A stretch of 31,721 nt of DNA from Patescibacteria group bacterium (GTDB lineage: Bacteria; Patescibacteriota; Minisyncoccia; Minisyncoccales; JASEJS01), in contig JASEJS010000001.1 in the NCBI GenBank assembly GCA_030016765.1, positions 1 to 31,721 on the forward strand, in the 5' to 3' direction. Made by a program: the position numbers and the translations under genes. The notes beneath the pieces are model-generated. The model searched no databases. It was not told the DNA's origin and was given only the letters and a program-made list of their open reading frames with translations. Position 1 is the stretch's first letter, and each line of letters starts with the position of its first letter. Positions 30,701-31,721 of this stretch are shown here, piece after piece.

Positions 30701-31721
30701 GGCAATTTTCATCAAAAAGATAAAGGGCTTCATCAGTGTTTTTAAGAGAGCCAGTATAAATTAAATCAGCTGCTACTCCCGGCACTGTTTCATCATCGCT
30801 CCTCTCTAAAAGAAAAAACCCATTAGCCAACACCCGATTTTGGCTATTAAAAATTATTTTAATTTGTTGGTCTTTATCTAAAAGTTGCCAACCTGCTAAA
30901 TTGATTTCTGTTCCTGAAATGTTTTTAAGCTCTATCCATTCATTATTAGAGCTTTCTCCTGTTCCCATCCAAGCCACTTCATTAATAATAATTTTATTTC
31001 TAATGGGATAACTTCCGGTTATTCTCTCACAAAATTTCTGTCCTACTTCTTGTCCTACCTCTTCTGACTCCTTTTCTTTCACTGTTTTTTCTGATTCTTC
31101 TGGCTCTGTTTCTTCTTTTCCCTCAGTTTTTGATGTTTCTTCTGAGATAGACGAGGTCGCAGTTTCAACTAATTTAGCCACCTTTGCGCTTAAAATATCA
31201 ACTCTTTCTGAAATATCATCCAGCCTTTCTTGAACTTCCTCTAAGCTAAGAGGTCTCTCCCTTCCTATGCCAGGAGTTTGCGGAGCTTCGACCTTCCCAA
31301 TTTCTTCTATTTTTTCTTCAACTAAAGGCGGCTCCTTCTCTATTTCTGGCGCCTTTTCTTCTATCGCCTTTTCCTTTGGCGCCTCAACCTTCTCTGGCGC
31401 CGGAGCAACCGCAGCCTTAAAAGGATTGAGCTGAAAAAGAACAGATTTTATTTGGGATAAAGCGCTTTCTACCGCATTTTCAACCTCTTGGTTAGCCTTT
31501 TTTACAAACCTCTCTATCTTTTCAATTTGTTTTACTAAATTCTCCCAAGCTAATTTTGCTTTCTCCAAAAGAGATGGTTTGGGCTCCTCTTTGACAAATT
31601 TATGAGTTTTAATAGCTGAAACAAGGGCTATTTTTATTTCTTCCCTGGCTTTTTGCTTACATTCTGCCTTCACTCCACCTGGCTCAATGCATTCACCCCA
31701 TTTCTCCCAAAGCTGAGCAAA
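27702..31721 (-). CDS. Giant lamin-tail/PKD/FN3/beta-propeller surface protein, 5' end outside the window
   Basis: The frame stays open from the window edge (1339 codons visible); a GTG at 31673 is possible but 16 in-frame codons continue upstream (FAQLWEKWGECIEPGG), so the true start and signal peptide are probably outside. Visible order: a charged coiled coil; lamin-tail domain 1 (IIINEVAWMGTGESSNNEWI); a Gly5/Pro-rich linker; lamin-tail 2 (ILISEIQIESQTSEKDDFVE); a PKD domain (FGDGNSTTTT); lamin-tail 3 (NVIISEVQIKKNEFVELYNP); an FN3 domain (PEKVSDFKID); then a sialidase-like propeller with an Asp-box (SIDEGKSWT) and five blades of the type SIAIDSNDNLHLVW. No catalytic residues are evident. 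Likely a surface adhesin or sensor; it heads the sigma-factor operon. Confidence 0.85.
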   Translation of the reverse strand, partial: FAQLWEKWGECIEPGGVKAECKQKAREEIKIALVSAIKTHKFVKEEPKPSLLEKAKLAWENLVKQIEKIERFVKKANQEVENAVESALSQIKSVLFQLNPFKAAVAPAPEKVEAPKEKAIEEKAPEIEKEPPLVEEKIEEIGKVEAPQTPGIGRERPLSLEEVQERLDDISERVDILSAKVAKLVETATSSISEETSKTEGKEETEPEESEKTVKEKESEEVGQEVGQKFCERITGSYPIRNKIIINEVAWMGTGESSNNEWIELKNISGTEINLAGWQLLDKDQQIKIIFNSQNRVLANGFFLLERSDDETVPGVAADLIYTGSLKNTDEALYLFDENCQLQDEVIASPNWLAGDNNSKRTAERRNDLSWQTSANPGGTPKAENSGGYVEYYGGGGGVSSPPPEEPPTPSYLKILISEIQIESQTSEKDDFVELYNPNSEDVDLTNWYLQRKTKTGSDFSSYAPKNLFSGKIIKKHDYFLIANASSTFSADATTTHPLTSDNTLYLKNPNGEVVDKVSWGEAQDYETATTSNPKAGESIGRKWSTTSESYIDTDNNREDFEIQEPTPKAKNKPKVEPENQLPIASFTFSPQNPFIGDEIFFDASSSIDRDGTITGYIWDFGDGNSTTTTQATTAHSYSTSGFEYLVRLVVQDNQGATSTTTSTIEVKAHQLAQNVIISEVQIKKNEFVELYNPTDQSVSTAGWYLSYFPAKHDWNNPWRINIQFPTTTIASSTYFLIGLKDYSVEEGYPEPDWQPSVSTNLNNKTGAIGIFSCNPSASTTEAAIGCKIDLFSWREENSTSTLVFEGSSFLFKESDLVEKSLQRKKNKEGFYIDDDNNSTDFELKIPLPENSKGEKADIFRPEKVSDFKIDEENSENNKVVLTWSTTTDPDTPPENLSYQIYYSKEEITEDNLNSSSTFSATTSATTLTISNLDYNSTYHFGIEAFDGWHYSLLSDIISYQTATISTIESGFTLDPSLPPGTEGRKMVRASNGNLYVVYAKQIEGIYNVFLAKSIDEGKSWTKEVITSESSYNQIYPSIAIDSNDNLHLVWMGKISANGPYQIRYRRYNGTWSEIKNLTDNENWDQESPIIALDSADNIHLVWVDKKLCSSSHELGSFPCPKPRYRKYNNNLSYFEEIDLPVGGGRGIGHFSMAIDSEDNIHLVWCSDVGRESLSLKIKYWRQTSTSSEELGNGSRASIAIDKDGHLHVVWEEQCGCHISYKKYTNSWSERYQILESDIDTTIAFPSIALDANGHIYVVCSRFSKSDDKWHIYLRKYTDAWQSIESLEAINDQNFPNSLWSFYPIISGIKTNQPKKGYLFIYYEGEDLKFFASHDLTWE
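29789..29811. repeat. TACTCGA-type repeat inside the PKD domain coding region
   Basis: TACTCGAAACCCGACG followed by TCGAGTA, with perfectly inverted 7-bp ends. It differs from unit A at 26408 by one base and encodes YSTSGFEY of the PKD domain on the minus strand. Confidence 0.75.

Noticed and set aside
1..31721. tRNA or rRNA genes
   Set aside because: No cloverleaf with a GGTTCGAATCC-type T-loop and no conserved rRNA segments were recognised on either strand; this was by eye only.

Overview
The window (31.7 kb, AT-rich, almost every gene on the minus strand) looks like a chromosome segment of a Patescibacteria/CPR bacterium, probably Parcubacteria-like. The reasons are: several large secreted proteins carrying a short peptidoglycan-binding (PG_binding_1) module; an S-layer-like protein with repeated C-x11-C 'GYYWY' motifs; lamin-tail-domain surface proteins; an ECF sigma factor paired with a DUF5667-type membrane protein; a PaaX/Cas2-like protein; tightly overlapping genes (ATGA, TAATG); and few visible Shine-Dalgarno sequences. 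TGA is used as a stop, so the UGA-glycine code of Gracilibacteria/Absconditabacteria does not apply. The assignment is inferred from gene content only.

Region 1 (1-12341, minus) is a surface-polysaccharide operon read from about 12306 down to the window edge: a small excisionase-type HTH protein, a short UDP-sugar dehydrogenase, two extended-SDR sugar epimerases, a NodB-type deacetylase, a FemAB-like transferase, a methyltransferase, a DegT-type PLP enzyme, a fused double glycosyltransferase, a single glycosyltransferase, a 36-codon glycosyltransferase remnant, a frameshifted second deacetylase, a second methyltransferase and a partial glycosyltransferase. Together they could make UDP-sugars and assemble and modify a surface glycan. 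Four 7-bp tandem repeat arrays lie inside the glycosyltransferase genes.

Region 2 (12366-16334) is a mixed and partly decayed accessory zone. It holds a broken HEPN-MNT (toxin-antitoxin type) pair, a Wzx-like flippase (the only plus-strand gene), a third epimerase whose catalytic Lys position reads Arg, a frameshifted PaaX/Cas2-like gene closely bracketed by two copies of an ACGGCCGT-centred palindrome, and a broken peptidoglycan-binding fragment.

Region 3 (16514-25118, minus) encodes three exported cell-wall-associated proteins sharing the same PG-binding module: a beta-repeat protein, a HExxH metalloprotease and a 1463-residue S-layer candidate. Between them lie an inverted pair of perfect DnaA-box 9-mers, a terminator hairpin and a GC-rich hairpin cluster.

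Region 4 (25325-31721, minus) is a probable envelope-signalling operon: a giant lamin-tail/PKD/FN3/beta-propeller surface protein (5' end outside the window), a DeoR-like winged-helix regulator, an ECF sigma factor, a DUF5667 membrane protein and a small coiled-coil protein. A third ACGGCCGT palindrome and a second dispersed repeat family lie in the sigma/DUF5667 gap. The most original observation is the palindrome-PaaX/Cas2-like-palindrome cassette with a dispersed solo copy of the palindrome.
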